From positions 248,001 through 312,000 of the forward strand of contig NZ_JAKNUT010000002.1 in NCBI RefSeq assembly GCF_023155855.1: a stretch of 64,000 bases of DNA, written 5' to 3'. This document shows, one piece after another, positions 25,176-34,384 of the stretch. Origin of the DNA: Microbacterium aoyamense (GTDB lineage Bacteria > Actinomycetota > Actinomycetes > Actinomycetales > Microbacteriaceae). The notes under the pieces are model-generated. The model saw nothing but the letters and a program-made list of their open reading frames with translations, was not told where the DNA came from and ran no database searches. Made by a program: the position numbers and the translations under genes. The stretch's first letter is position 1; each line of letters starts with the position of its first letter.

Positions 25176-26843
25176 TCACACGCTGACGCGGAGGACTTCC
25201 TCGATCGTCGTGAGTCCTCCGGCGACCTTCGCCCAACCGTCCTCGCGGAGCGGCACCATGCCCTGGGCGAGCGCGATCTGACGCAGCTCGGTGCCGGTCG
25301 CACGCAGGACGACGTGCTGCTCGAGTTCCTCGGTCACCGTCATGACCTCGTGCAGCGCGACACGGCCGCGATAGCCGGTGCCCGAGCATGCCGGGCAGCC
25401 GACGGCGCGATACAGCTGGGGCAGGTCCTGAGGGTCGTGCGGGAAGCCGAGCGACGTCAGGACATCGGACGGCTCGACGACCGGCTGCCGGCACTTCGTG
25501 CAGAGCCTGCGGGCGAGGCGCTGAGCGACGACGGCACTGAGGGCGGTCGCGACGAGGAAGGGCTCGGCTCCGATCTCGGTGAGACGCGTCAGGGCACTCG
25601 GCGCATCGTTCGTGTGGAGCGTCGAGAGCACGAGGTGACCTGTGAGGGCCGCCTCGATCGAGATCACCGCGGTCTCCTCGTCGCGGATCTCTCCGACGAG
25701 GACGACGTCGGGGTCGCTGCGGAGGATCGATCGCAGCGCCGAACTGAAGGTCAGGCCGGCCTTGTTGTTCACCTGCACCTGGCTGATGCCGGGGATGCGG
25801 TATTCGACCGGGTCCTCGACGGTGATGACGTTGATCCGCGGGTTGGCGACCGCCCGCAGGGCCGTGTACAGCGTCGTGGACTTGCCGGAGCCCGTCGGCC
25901 CCGTGACGAGGATCATGCCGTGCGGCCGCGTGATGGCGCTCGTGAACCGCTCCGAGTTGATCGCCGAGAATCGAAGGTCGGCCATCGTCATCGTCTGACC
26001 GGAGTTGTCGAGGATGCGCATGACGATCTTCTCGCCCCAGACGGTGGGGAGGGTGGCGACCCGGAGGTCCACCTGCCGGCCCTCGTGGACGACCGACAGG
26101 CGGCCGTCCTGGGGGCGACGGCGCTCGGCGATGTCGATCGACGACATGATCTTGAGACGGGAGATCACACCATCCTGGATCGTGCGGTCCGTGCGCTGCA
26201 TCTCGTGCAGCACTCCGTCGATCCGGAAGCGCACCGTCAGCTGGTGCTCCCCGGGCTCGATGTGGATGTCGCTCGCACGGTCGTTGATCGCCTGCGTGAT
26301 GAGCAGATTGACGAACCGGACGACGGGAGCATCGGCATCGGCGTCGTCGAGCGCTTCGGTGAACGAGACCGCCTGGGAGGAGGCTGACTCCTCGAGGGTC
26401 GCTGACAGATCGCTGAGCTCTTCGTCGGATCGCAGATACCGTTCGAACGCCTGACCGAGGGCGTCGGCGGCGACCACGACAGGGTCGACCTGCAGATCCG
26501 TCAAGCTCGAGATGTTGTCGATCGCGATGATGTCGGTCGGATCGAGCATTGCCACGAGCAGCCGTCCGCGGCTGAGGTCGAGCGGGATCACCCCGTGGCG
26601 GCGGCACACTGCGCCGGAGACCAGGGCCACGACCTCGGGGTCCAGCTCGGTGTTCGCGATGTCGACGTATCGGTGCCCCGTATGCAGGGCGACGGCTTCG
26701 GCGACCTGTGCGTCGGTGACGACACGGTTGTCGACGAGATAGCGCATGAGCTCGTCGCCGTCGCCCATCTGCGCAAGAGCAACGGACATCTCTTGGGCAC
26801 GCACCGCGCCCGTCAGCACGAGCGTCTGTGCGATTCCTCTCAC
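25176..26843 (-). CDS. pilB: Pilus extension ATPase PilB
   Basis: A 555-residue ATPase with an N-terminal MshEN/GspE-II domain (about residues 1–150), then Walker A G-P-T-G-S-G-K-S-T with lysine 321, Asp box V-E-D-P-V-E-Y, Walker B D-V-V-L-V-G-E-I-R-D, and His box S-T-L-H-T-N-D. The C-terminal zinc motif C-T-K-C…C-P-A-C-S-G-T-G identifies PilB/GspE and not PilT. The GTG at 26843 is chosen for the GGGGA 6 bases upstream; a TTG at 26855 is possible. It is convergent to the other pil genes, with its own promoter. Confidence 0.93.
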   Translation of the reverse strand: MRGIAQTLVLTGAVRAQEMSVALAQMGDGDELMRYLVDNRVVTDAQVAEAVALHTGHRYVDIANTELDPEVVALVSGAVCRRHGVIPLDLSRGRLLVAMLDPTDIIAIDNISSLTDLQVDPVVVAADALGQAFERYLRSDEELSDLSATLEESASSQAVSFTEALDDADADAPVVRFVNLLITQAINDRASDIHIEPGEHQLTVRFRIDGVLHEMQRTDRTIQDGVISRLKIMSSIDIAERRRPQDGRLSVVHEGRQVDLRVATLPTVWGEKIVMRILDNSGQTMTMADLRFSAINSERFTSAITRPHGMILVTGPTGSGKSTTLYTALRAVANPRINVITVEDPVEYRIPGISQVQVNNKAGLTFSSALRSILRSDPDVVLVGEIRDEETAVISIEAALTGHLVLSTLHTNDAPSALTRLTEIGAEPFLVATALSAVVAQRLARRLCTKCRQPVVEPSDVLTSLGFPHDPQDLPQLYRAVGCPACSGTGYRGRVALHEVMTVTEELEQHVVLRATGTELRQIALAQGMVPLREDGWAKVAGGLTTIEEVLRVSV

Positions 26844-26976
26844 AGGAGTCCCCAATCTCCAGCGTCGCGACGACGCGACGATCCCCAGCAGGGCTCCCCA
26901 GCCCCTTCACTCATCCTACGTGCGAGACGGCGGCGGAGAACCCTGTCAAGGGCGAGAACTGAGGGGATCCCGTCGA

Positions 26977-26982
26977 TAACCT
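26977..26982 (+). promoter_or_regulatory. -10 hexamer of a leaderless promoter for the YihY-like gene
   Basis: TAACCT, 6 bases before the GTG at 26989. Confidence 0.45.
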
Positions 26983-26988
26983 GACCGA

Positions 26989-27978
26989 GTGAAAGGCATC
27001 ATCGCGTGGGCGCTCGCACGCAAGCCCGTGCGCGCATTCCTCCTTTACTCCGAACACCGTGGTCCGATGCTCGCCGACAGCATCACCTATCGCACGCTGT
27101 TCAGCGTCTTCGCGGGCGTCCTGCTCGGGTTCTCGCTCGCCGCGCTCTTCCTCGCGGGCAATCCGGCGGCGTGGGATGCGCTGGTGGATGCGGTGGATGC
27201 CGCGATCCCCGGCCTCGTCGGCGAGGGCGGGCTCATCGACCCCGACGATATCCAGGCTCCTGCAGGCCTGACGATCGCGGGCATCCTGTCGCTCGTCGGT
27301 CTCGTCGGCGCCGCGATCGGCGCGATCGGATCGCTGCGCACGGCACTGCGGGTGCTCGCGGACAAGGTGCACGACGACGTACTGTTCGTCTGGGTGATGC
27401 TGCGCAACCTCGCCCTCGCGATCGGCATCGGCGCGGCGCTCGCCGCATCGGCGGCGATCACGATGCTGGCGACGGCGGGGACGAGCATCGTGACCGGCTG
27501 GCTGGGTCTGGCCGCCGACGATCCGGCCGTCACCGTCGGCGGACGCATCATCTCGCTGCTCGTCGTGTATGCGCTGGACGTCGCGGTCATCGCGGTGCTC
27601 TTCCGCGTGCTGTCGGGCGTGCGGCCGAAGCCCCGCGCGCTGTGGACCGGTGCACTGCTGGGTGGTGTCGGACTCGTCGTCCTGCAGGAGCTGTCCAGCC
27701 TGTTCGTGGGCGGGGCATCCAGCAATCCGCTGCTGGCGACCTTCGCATCGCTCATCGCGCTGCTGCTGTGGCTCAACCTGTCGGCGCAGGTGATCCTCAT
27801 CGCCAGTGCCTACATCATCGTCGGGGTCGAGGACGACGTCGACCGCGTGCGCGCCCGCTACGGAGCCACGACGTTCGCCGAGCGACGGGCGAAGCAGGCG
27901 GAGAAGGCGGTTCAGGTCGCGACCGACGAACTCGCGCATGCGCGGGCCGACGTCGAGAAGGAGCGCGCCGGAAAGTGA
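26989..27978 (+). CDS. YihY/virulence factor BrkB family membrane protein
   Basis: A 329-residue polytopic protein. The N-terminal A-D-S-I-T-Y-R-T-L-F-S-V-F-A and C-terminal L-W-L-N-L-S-A-Q-V-I-L-I-A-S-A-Y motifs are the YihY signature, with about six helices and a hydrophilic, helical C-terminal tail rich in Lys, Ala and Glu (about residues 285–329). The family was once mislabelled ribonuclease BN; its function is unknown. GTG at 26989 fits a leaderless promoter. Confidence 0.88.
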   Translation: MKGIIAWALARKPVRAFLLYSEHRGPMLADSITYRTLFSVFAGVLLGFSLAALFLAGNPAAWDALVDAVDAAIPGLVGEGGLIDPDDIQAPAGLTIAGILSLVGLVGAAIGAIGSLRTALRVLADKVHDDVLFVWVMLRNLALAIGIGAALAASAAITMLATAGTSIVTGWLGLAADDPAVTVGGRIISLLVVYALDVAVIAVLFRVLSGVRPKPRALWTGALLGGVGLVVLQELSSLFVGGASSNPLLATFASLIALLLWLNLSAQVILIASAYIIVGVEDDVDRVRARYGATTFAERRAKQAEKAVQVATDELAHARADVEKERAGK

Positions 27979-28039
27979 CGAGCACGTAAACTCTGGCGCC
28001 CGCCGGCCCACCCGATTCACGGCGGATCCGGAACCTCGG

Positions 28040-28045
28040 TAGGTT
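28040..28045 (+). promoter_or_regulatory. -10 hexamer of a leaderless promoter for glgP
   Basis: TAGGTT, 6 bases before the GTG at 28052; no Shine–Dalgarno sequence. Confidence 0.5.
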
Positions 28046-28051
28046 TTCCCT

Positions 28052-30550
28052 GTGTCTGCACAAGAGTCCACCCCTGCCGCTGCATCGCATCCCCTCGCCC
28101 TCGCTCCCGTCGCCGCTCCGCCCGCGTCGGTCGACGGGTTCGTGCGCGAGTTCCTGCGCAATCTGAACTTCGAGCGTGGCGTCGCACTGTCGTCGTCCGC
28201 GCCGAACGACCGCTACATGGCGCTGGCCTACACGGTCCGCGACTACCTCATGGCGCGCTGGCTCGAAGACCAGGCCCGCCAGCGGGAGCTCCAGGCGAAG
28301 GGCGTGTGCTACCTCTCGGCGGAGTACCTCCTGGGCCGTCAGCTCGACAACAACCTGCTCGCCGCGCGCCTCACCGAGGTCGCGACCGAGGCGATGGTCG
28401 CGTGCGGAATCGACATCGACGAACTTCGACAGCAAGAGGTCGAGCCGGGCCTCGGCAACGGCGGTCTCGGCCGGCTCGCGGCCTGCTTCATCGACTCACT
28501 CGCGACGATGAGCGTTCCGAGCATCGGGTACGGCATCCGCTACGAATACGGGATCTTCCGCCAGACGTTCGTCGACGGCCAGCAGGTCGAGCAGCCGGAC
28601 GCGTGGCTCACGCTGGGGTCGCCGTGGGAGTTCCCCCACCCCGAGGCTGCACAGAAGATCTTCTTCGGCGGTCACACCGAGAAGACGACCGACGAGCAGG
28701 GCGTCGAGACGACGACCTGGGTGCCGGGCTGGCACGTCCTCGCCGTGCCCTACAACTACATGGTCCCCGGCTACCACAACGGTCGCGTGAACACCCTCCG
28801 CCTGTGGCGGGCCGTGGCATCCAACGCCTTCGATCTGCGCATCTTCAACTCGGGCGACTACGAAGAAGCCGTCCGTGCGCAGACGTTCGCCGAGAACATC
28901 TCGAAGGTGCTGTACCCCGAGGACTCCACCCCCCAGGGCAAGGAGCTGCGGCTGCAGCAGCAGTACTTCTTCGTCGCCGCATCCATCGCCGACTTCCTCG
29001 ATCACCAGCTGTCGGCCGACTTCGACCTCGAGAACCTGCCCGAACGCGTGATCTTCCAGCTGAACGACACGCACCCCGTCATCGCCGTGCCCGAGTTCAT
29101 GCGCGTGCTCGTCGACGAGCGGGGGATGGAGTGGGATGCCGCGTGGGCGATCACCCAGAAGTGCTTCGCGTACACGTGCCACACGCTGCTGCCCGAGGCG
29201 CTCGAGGTCTGGCCGGTCGATCTGCTGGGCCGTCTGCTGCCGCGCCACCTCGAGATCATCTACCGCATCAACGAGGAGTTCCTGCTCGAGGTGCGGGAGC
29301 GCTTCGGCGACGACGAGCTGCGCATCCGCAACATGTCGATCATCAGCGAGAACCCGCGATCCGTGCGCATGGCGTACCTCGCGACCGTCGCGGGGGCCAA
29401 GGTCAACGGCGTCGCCGAGCTCCACTCGCAGCTGCTGCGCGAAAAGGTGCTGCCGGACTTCGACGAGTTCTACCCCGGCAAGTTCACGAACGTCACGAAC
29501 GGCGTCACGCCCCGCCGATTCGTCCGCCTCGCGAACCCCGGGCTCGCGGGGCTCATCACCGAGGCGCTCGGCGCAGGGTGGACGGTCGACCTCGAGCGCC
29601 TCCGCGGGCTCGAGGCGTTCGCCGAGGACCCCGAGTTCCGGGTGAAGTTCGCCGAGGTCAAGCGTGCGAACAAGCGCATCTTGAGCGATGTGCTGCGCGA
29701 GCGCGACGGCTTCGTGCTGAACGAGGATCACCTGCTGGATGTCATGGTCAAGCGCCTGCACGAGTACAAGCGGCAGATGCTCAAGCTCCTGCACATCGTC
29801 ACCGAGTACGAGGGCATCGTCTCGGGCCGCGTCGAGGCATCCAGCGTCCAGCCGCGCACGTTCATCTTCGGAGCGAAGGCGGCGCCGGGCTATGCGATGG
29901 CCAAGCGCATCATCCACCTCATCAACGCCGTCGGATCCGTGGTCAACGACGATCCCCGGGTCGAGGGGCGCCTCAAGGTCCTGTTCCCGCCGAACTACAA
30001 CGTCACCCTCGCAGAGCGCGTGATCCCGGCCGCCGACCTCTCGGAGCAGATCTCGCTCGCGGGCAAGGAGGCATCCGGAACGGGCAACATGAAGTTCGCC
30101 CTCAACGGGGCGCTCACGATCGGCACCGACGACGGCGCGAACGTCGAGATCCGCGAGCTCGTCGGCGACGACAACTTCTTCCTCTTCGGAATGACCGAGC
30201 CCGAGGTCGAGGCGCTGTGGGCCAAAGGCTACAAGCCGGCGGAGTTCTACCAGGCCGACTCCGGACTGCGGCGCGCGATCGACCTCATCGCGTCCGGCGC
30301 GTTCTCGGACGGCGACCGCTCGGTGTTCGAACCCGTCGTCTCGAACCTGCTCTACGACGACCGGTTCATGGTGCTCGCGGACTACTCGTCCTACATCGCC
30401 GAGCAGGCGAAGGTCGACGCGGCGTACGGGGATCAGGATGCCTGGACCAGGGCATCCATCCTCAACGTCGCCCGCACGGGGTTCTTCTCGTCGGACCGCT
30501 CGATCCGCGACTACATCGACCGGATCTGGCACACGCCGCCGATCCTGTAG
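28052..30550 (+). CDS. glgP: Glycogen/starch phosphorylase
   Basis: An 832-residue enzyme that releases glucose-1-phosphate from glycogen or maltodextrin with pyridoxal phosphate. It has the usual family length. The PLP site E-A-S-G-T-G-N-M-K-F-A-L-N-G carries the Schiff-base lysine near residue 683; G-L-G-N-G-G-L-G-R-L near residue 133 and N-D-T-H-P near 337 are the glycine loop and substrate motifs. The first 20 residues (Ala/Pro rich) are probably disordered. Leaderless GTG start; convergent with the next gene, 6 bp apart. Confidence 0.97.
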   Translation: MSAQESTPAAASHPLALAPVAAPPASVDGFVREFLRNLNFERGVALSSSAPNDRYMALAYTVRDYLMARWLEDQARQRELQAKGVCYLSAEYLLGRQLDNNLLAARLTEVATEAMVACGIDIDELRQQEVEPGLGNGGLGRLAACFIDSLATMSVPSIGYGIRYEYGIFRQTFVDGQQVEQPDAWLTLGSPWEFPHPEAAQKIFFGGHTEKTTDEQGVETTTWVPGWHVLAVPYNYMVPGYHNGRVNTLRLWRAVASNAFDLRIFNSGDYEEAVRAQTFAENISKVLYPEDSTPQGKELRLQQQYFFVAASIADFLDHQLSADFDLENLPERVIFQLNDTHPVIAVPEFMRVLVDERGMEWDAAWAITQKCFAYTCHTLLPEALEVWPVDLLGRLLPRHLEIIYRINEEFLLEVRERFGDDELRIRNMSIISENPRSVRMAYLATVAGAKVNGVAELHSQLLREKVLPDFDEFYPGKFTNVTNGVTPRRFVRLANPGLAGLITEALGAGWTVDLERLRGLEAFAEDPEFRVKFAEVKRANKRILSDVLRERDGFVLNEDHLLDVMVKRLHEYKRQMLKLLHIVTEYEGIVSGRVEASSVQPRTFIFGAKAAPGYAMAKRIIHLINAVGSVVNDDPRVEGRLKVLFPPNYNVTLAERVIPAADLSEQISLAGKEASGTGNMKFALNGALTIGTDDGANVEIRELVGDDNFFLFGMTEPEVEALWAKGYKPAEFYQADSGLRRAIDLIASGAFSDGDRSVFEPVVSNLLYDDRFMVLADYSSYIAEQAKVDAAYGDQDAWTRASILNVARTGFFSSDRSIRDYIDRIWHTPPIL

Positions 30551-30556
30551 AACCCC

Positions 30557-31288
30557 TCAGCGGGCGTACCGCTCGACGAACGTCCGCAGGATGCGTCCGG
30601 TGTGCGTCACGGCGGCGCGCCGCACGGCGGCGAGGGTGAGCTCGAGCTCGTCGGACGCGAAGTAGCCGTGATCGGCGTAGGCGTGGATGCGCGTCGTGAT
30701 GCCGTCGAGGTCGAGCTCGGGGTGGAACTGCGTCGCGTAGACGTTGCTCCCGACGCGGAACATCTGCACGGGGCACGTCGGCGACGACGCGAGCAGCGTC
30801 GCCGACGACGGAAGCACCGAGATCGCCTCCTTGTGCCCGACGAATGCCTCGAACTCGCGCGGCATTCCGACCAGCAGGGGATCGGATGCCCCGGCCTCGG
30901 TGAGGGTCACCGGTACGACGCTGATGGGCTCGCGATAGGTTCCGTCGATCGTCGCGCCCTGGTGCGCACCCACGGTGCCGATCCCGTAGCACGCGCCGAG
31001 GAACGGGAAGTCGCGCGCGACGACCTCATCCAGGAGATCGTGGAACTCCGCCTCGACCCGGTGTTGCACCACCGACTTCTTCGAGGGCGGGTCGGATGCG
31101 TTGAAAGGACCACCGCCGACGAAGATGCCCGAGAGGTCATCGAGGTCGTATGCCGGCATCGGCCCCGCTTCGAGGCGCACGCGGATGAGCTGCTCGGGCG
31201 AAAGGCCCGTGAACTGAACGAAGAGCGCGTATTCCTCGTCGGCGGGCACGTCTTCGGCGCGGGTCGCGAGCAGGAGGAACGGCTTCAT
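30557..31288 (-). CDS. Class I glutamine amidotransferase-like protein
   Basis: A 243-residue single-domain GATase. The nucleophile elbow G-A-C-Y-G-I-G has the cysteine near residue 98, and the H-P-E catalytic pair lies near residue 192. It resembles stand-alone GMP-synthase-like amidotransferases, which may hydrolyse gamma-glutamyl compounds; no synthase partner is adjacent. The ATG at 31288 is 7 bases after a TAGGCT hexamer. It is divergent from the small gene at 31338. Confidence 0.85.
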   Translation of the reverse strand: MKPFLLLATRAEDVPADEEYALFVQFTGLSPEQLIRVRLEAGPMPAYDLDDLSGIFVGGGPFNASDPPSKKSVVQHRVEAEFHDLLDEVVARDFPFLGACYGIGTVGAHQGATIDGTYREPISVVPVTLTEAGASDPLLVGMPREFEAFVGHKEAISVLPSSATLLASSPTCPVQMFRVGSNVYATQFHPELDLDGITTRIHAYADHGYFASDELELTLAAVRRAAVTHTGRILRTFVERYAR

Positions 31289-31295
31289 CGTGTCA

Positions 31296-31301
31296 AGCCT
31301 A
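31296..31301 (-). promoter_or_regulatory. -10 hexamer of a leaderless promoter for the amidotransferase gene
   Basis: TAGGCT on the minus strand, 7 bases before the ATG at 31288. Confidence 0.5.
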
Positions 31302-31324
31302 CCGAGCCGCGTCGAGGGCCCGGA

Positions 31325-31330
31325 GTAGAG
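31325..31330 (+). promoter_or_regulatory. -10 hexamer of a leaderless promoter for the 31338 gene
   Basis: TAGAGT, 7 bases before the ATG at 31338. Confidence 0.5.
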
Positions 31331-31337
31331 TCGCCCC

Positions 31338-31565
31338 ATGGCTATCGCACGACTCCACGGAGGCCCGCTCGACGGGCAGATCATCCCCCTCGAGCCCGGC
31401 GTCTCGGACTCCTACATCGTCCCCTACGGTGAGGGTCAGCTCGTCTACCACCGCGAGGGCGACGAGCAGCACACGGGTGCGGACGACGGCCCCACCGAGG
31501 TGCGCTTCGTGTACGTCGAGGCGACCGAGGACATCGACCCGAATCCCGACGGACGTGACGACTGA
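31338..31565 (+). CDS. Small acidic protein of unknown function
   Basis: A 75-residue acidic protein beginning M-A-I-A-R-L-H-G-G-P-L-D-G-Q. The H-G-G-P-L-D-G start resembles small conserved actinobacterial proteins of unknown role. It is real by its -10 box, its coding bias and its 11-bp overlap with the following CYTH gene. No catalytic or binding motif is visible. Confidence 0.65.
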   Translation: MAIARLHGGPLDGQIIPLEPGVSDSYIVPYGEGQLVYHREGDEQHTGADDGPTEVRFVYVEATEDIDPNPDGRDD

Positions 31566-32169
31566 ACCCGCGCGGTCCGTCGAGATCGAGCTGAAGTTCG
31601 ACGTCGACGGAGAGGTCGCGACGCCGGATTGGTCGGGAGTGCCCGGCGTGGCCTCGGTCTCGGCGCCCGAGTGGCGCGAGCTCGACGCGGTGTACTTCGA
31701 TGATCCGGATGCCGCGCTCGGTCGCGCCGGCTACGCTCTGCGTCGGCGCACGGGCGGGCCCGACGCCGGCTGGCACATCAAGGGTCCGCGCGGCGCCGAC
31801 GGGGGCCGCGTCGAACTGCACTGGCCCCTCGATGACGACTCGGTGCCGCCGTCGGCGGTGACCGAGCGTGTCGCGGCTGTTTCGACCGGCCCGTTCGCGC
31901 CGCTCGCGCGCATCCGCAACTCGCGTGCCGTGCAATACCTGCTCGCGGCCGACGGGGGTGTCGTCGCGGAGTTCGCCGACGATCACGTCTCGACCCGCGA
32001 CGAGCGCGCCGGTGTCGAGCGATCGTGGCACGAGTGGGAGATCGAGCTCGGTCCGGCCGCCCCGGCCGATCACGCGGCCTTCTTCGCCGCCGTCGAACAG
32101 GCGGCGCTCGCCGCAGGCGCGCGGGGCGCGACATCCGAATCCAAACTCGCTCGCGCTCTCGGGGTCTGA
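31555..32169 (+). CDS. CYTH domain protein
   Basis: A 204-residue protein with the E-I-E-L-K-F signature at about residues 9–14, then alternating charged strands (Y-A-L-R-R-R-T-G-G, W-H-I-K-G-P) that line the triphosphate tunnel of CYTH enzymes such as ThTPase and inorganic triphosphatase. The fold needs Mg and acts on triphosphate groups; the exact substrate is unknown. No CHAD domain is attached. GTG at 31555 starts inside the preceding gene; the next gene starts 1 bp after its stop. Confidence 0.88.
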   Translation: MTTEPARSVEIELKFDVDGEVATPDWSGVPGVASVSAPEWRELDAVYFDDPDAALGRAGYALRRRTGGPDAGWHIKGPRGADGGRVELHWPLDDDSVPPSAVTERVAAVSTGPFAPLARIRNSRAVQYLLAADGGVVAEFADDHVSTRDERAGVERSWHEWEIELGPAAPADHAAFFAAVEQAALAAGARGATSESKLARALGV

Positions 32170-32170
32170 C

Positions 32171-32671
32171 GTGGATTCCGAGACGTTCGAGCGGTCGCGC
32201 ACCGTCACGTGGGACGACCCGCTGCCGCCGCTCGAGGCCTCGGCGGGGCTGTCGGGACTCGACTACCTCCGCGGGCTGATCGCGGGCGAGTATCCGCCCC
32301 CGCCCATCGCCCGCCTTCTCGGCTTCGAGATCGTCGAGGCGAACGAGGGCGAGGCCATCTTCGAGTGCGAGCCGGGGGAGTACCACTACAACCCGCTCGG
32401 CACGGTGCACGGCGGGCTCGCCTGCACGCTCCTGGACACCGTCGTCGGCTGCGCGGCGCACACGACGCTCGCGAAGGGCGTCGGCTACACGTCGATCGAC
32501 CTGAACGTGTCGTATCTGCGGCCGATCCTCGCGACCAGCGGCACGCTGCGCGCGATCGGTCGCGTCGTCAAGCCGGGCCAGCGCGTCATCTTCGCCGAAG
32601 GAGTGCTGCAGGATGCCGCGGGCCGCCCGCTCGCGACGGCGACGAGTTCGCTGCTCGTCCTACAGCGCTGA
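32171..32671 (+). CDS. PaaI-family hotdog thioesterase
   Basis: A 166-residue single hotdog-fold protein. The H-G-G active-site motif is in N-P-L-G-T-V-H-G-G-L-A-C-T-L-L-D near residue 80, with the later V-S-Y-L-R-P strand typical of the PaaI/YdiI group that hydrolyses acyl- or aryl-CoA thioesters. GTG start directly after the CYTH gene, so co-transcribed. Confidence 0.88.
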   Translation: MDSETFERSRTVTWDDPLPPLEASAGLSGLDYLRGLIAGEYPPPPIARLLGFEIVEANEGEAIFECEPGEYHYNPLGTVHGGLACTLLDTVVGCAAHTTLAKGVGYTSIDLNVSYLRPILATSGTLRAIGRVVKPGQRVIFAEGVLQDAAGRPLATATSSLLVLQR

Positions 32672-32801
32672 GGCCGGGCGGAGGCTCGGCGCTTTTCGAT
32701 CGCGGGGATCGATCGGCACCGTCGCGGCTGCTCTGCGCACGGCTCCCATCGCGGTCGGGTGTCGACGGTCTCCCGCGCCGGGACTTTTCGTGTTCCCCGT
32801 G

Positions 32802-32942
32802 GAGACTCCTGAAACGAAGGACATCGCCTGGTGCCCTCCTTCGTTTCAGGAGTCCGCGGGGTGTGTCCTTCGTTTCAGGAGTCCGCGGGGTGTGTCCTTC
32901 GTTTCAGGAGTCCGCGGGGTGTGTCCTTCGTTTCAGGAGTCT
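32802..32942. repeat. 29-bp tandem repeat, four copies, plus an inverted copy
   Basis: CCTTCGTTTCAGGAGT recurs at 32838, 32867, 32896 and 32925, an exact 29-bp period, with CCGCGGGGTGTGT as the spacer part. An inverted copy of the core, GACTCCTGAAACGAAGG-like, lies at 32803–32820, so the array can fold back on itself. It fills the 300-base gap between convergent genes ending at 32671 and 32972 and could serve as a terminator for both. No gene is present in the gap. Confidence 0.9.
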
Positions 32943-32971
32943 CGCGAACGCGACGACCGGTCGAGCGTCGA

Positions 32972-34372
32972 TCAGAGGTTGATCATGTGGCCGGCGAGGC
33001 CGTGGAAGGCCTCCTGCACGGCTTCCGACAGCGTGGGGTGCGTGTGCACGTTCCGTGCAGCCTCGAGTGCCGTGAGGTCCCACTTCTGAGCGAGTGTGAG
33101 CTCGGGGAGCAGCTCCGAGACGTCGGGACCGATGAGGTGGCCGCCGAGGAGTTCGAGGTGCTCGCCGTCGGCGATGAGCTTGACGAAGCCGATGGGCTCG
33201 CCCAGGCCGTTCGCCTTGCCGTTGGCGGAGAACGGGAACTTCGCGACCTTGACGTCGTACCCGGCATCCCGAGCCTGCTGCTCCGTGAGACCGAACGATG
33301 CGACCTGAGGCGAGCAGAACGTCGCGCGCGGCATCATGCGGTAGTCGCCGAGGGTCATGGTCTCGGCCTTGCCGATCGTCTCGGCGGCGACGACGCCCTG
33401 CGCCTCGGCGACGTGCGCGAGCTGGAGCTTGGCCGTGACGTCCCCGATCGCGTAGATGTGCGGCACGTTGGTGCGCATGTAGTGGTCGATCTCGATCGCG
33501 CCGCGGTCTGTGAGTTTGACGCCGGTCGCCTCGAGCCCGAAGCCCTCGACGTTGGCGGCGAAGCCGATCGACATGAGCACCTTGTCGGCCTCGATCGACT
33601 GCTGCTCGCCGCCGGCGGCGGGGGAGTAGGCGACGGTGACCTTGTCGCCCGAGTCGACGACGGTCTCGACCTTCGTCGAGGTGAGGATGTCGACGCCGAG
33701 CTTCTTGTACTGGCGGGCGATCTCCTTCGAGACGTCGGCGTCCTCGTTGGGCAGCGCCCGGTCGAGGAACTCGATGATCGTGACCTTGACGCCGTAGTTC
33801 GTCATGACGAACCCGAACTCCATGCCGATCGCGCCCGCGCCGACGATGACGATCGACTTCGGGAGCTCCCGCCTCATGATCTGCTCTTCGTAGGTCACGA
33901 CGTTCTCGCTGAGCGTGACACCCGGCAGCAGACGCACCCGCGAGCCGGTCGCGATGATCGCGTTGTCGAACGTGACGTCCTCAGTGGAGCCGTCGGCCTT
34001 GGCCACCGTGATGGCGTTGGGCCCCGTGAAGGTGCCGCGCCCTTCGTACTCGGTGACCTTGTTCTTCTTCATGAGGAAGTGGATGCCCTTGACGTGCGTC
34101 TCGGACACCTTGCGGCTGCGGTCCCACGCGACGCCGAAGTCGAACGACACATCGCCCGAGATGCCGAAGAGATCGGCCTGGTCGTGGAAGATGTGCGCGA
34201 GGTCGGCGTTGCGCAGAAGCGCCTTCGAGGGGATGCAGCCGACGTTGAGGCAGACACCGCCCCAGTACTTCTCTTCGATGATCGCGACGGACAGGCCGAG
34301 CTGAGCACTGCGAACGGCCGCGACGTACCCGCCGGGGCCGGCACCGAGGATGACGACATCGTAATGAGGCAT
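32972..34372 (-). CDS. lpdA: Dihydrolipoyl dehydrogenase
   Basis: A 466-residue FAD enzyme (E3) of 2-oxo acid dehydrogenase complexes. FAD loop G-A-G-P-G-G-Y (residues 10–16), redox disulphide [13 protein letters not shown] near residue 38, NAD loop G-A-G-A-I-G-M-E-F, and the active-site H-T-H-P-T-L-S-E near the C terminus are all intact. ATG at 34372 is 6 bases after TAGGAT, which overlaps the copC stop codon, so lpdA probably has its own leaderless promoter. It fits with the GarA regulator 2 kb away, which targets 2-oxoglutarate metabolism. Confidence 0.97.
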   Translation of the reverse strand: MPHYDVVILGAGPGGYVAAVRSAQLGLSVAIIEEKYWGGVCLNVGCIPSKALLRNADLAHIFHDQADLFGISGDVSFDFGVAWDRSRKVSETHVKGIHFLMKKNKVTEYEGRGTFTGPNAITVAKADGSTEDVTFDNAIIATGSRVRLLPGVTLSENVVTYEEQIMRRELPKSIVIVGAGAIGMEFGFVMTNYGVKVTIIEFLDRALPNEDADVSKEIARQYKKLGVDILTSTKVETVVDSGDKVTVAYSPAAGGEQQSIEADKVLMSIGFAANVEGFGLEATGVKLTDRGAIEIDHYMRTNVPHIYAIGDVTAKLQLAHVAEAQGVVAAETIGKAETMTLGDYRMMPRATFCSPQVASFGLTEQQARDAGYDVKVAKFPFSANGKANGLGEPIGFVKLIADGEHLELLGGHLIGPDVSELLPELTLAQKWDLTALEAARNVHTHPTLSEAVQEAFHGLAGHMINL

Positions 34373-34378
34373 ACCAAA

Positions 34379-34384
34379 ATCCTA
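34379..34384 (-). promoter_or_regulatory. -10 hexamer of a leaderless promoter for lpdA, overlapping the copC stop
   Basis: TAGGAT on the minus strand, 6 bases before the ATG at 34372. Its first three bases are the TAG stop of the copper-resistance gene. Confidence 0.5.

Noticed and set aside
23854..26910. A 1018-codon minus-strand frame across pilC and pilB
   Set aside because: Shadow of the pilB frame and the antisense of pilC; no recognisable domain.
32838..32942. Regularly spaced repeats that could be taken for a CRISPR array
   Set aside because: The repeats are head-to-tail with identical spacer parts; there are no unique spacers and no cas genes in the window.
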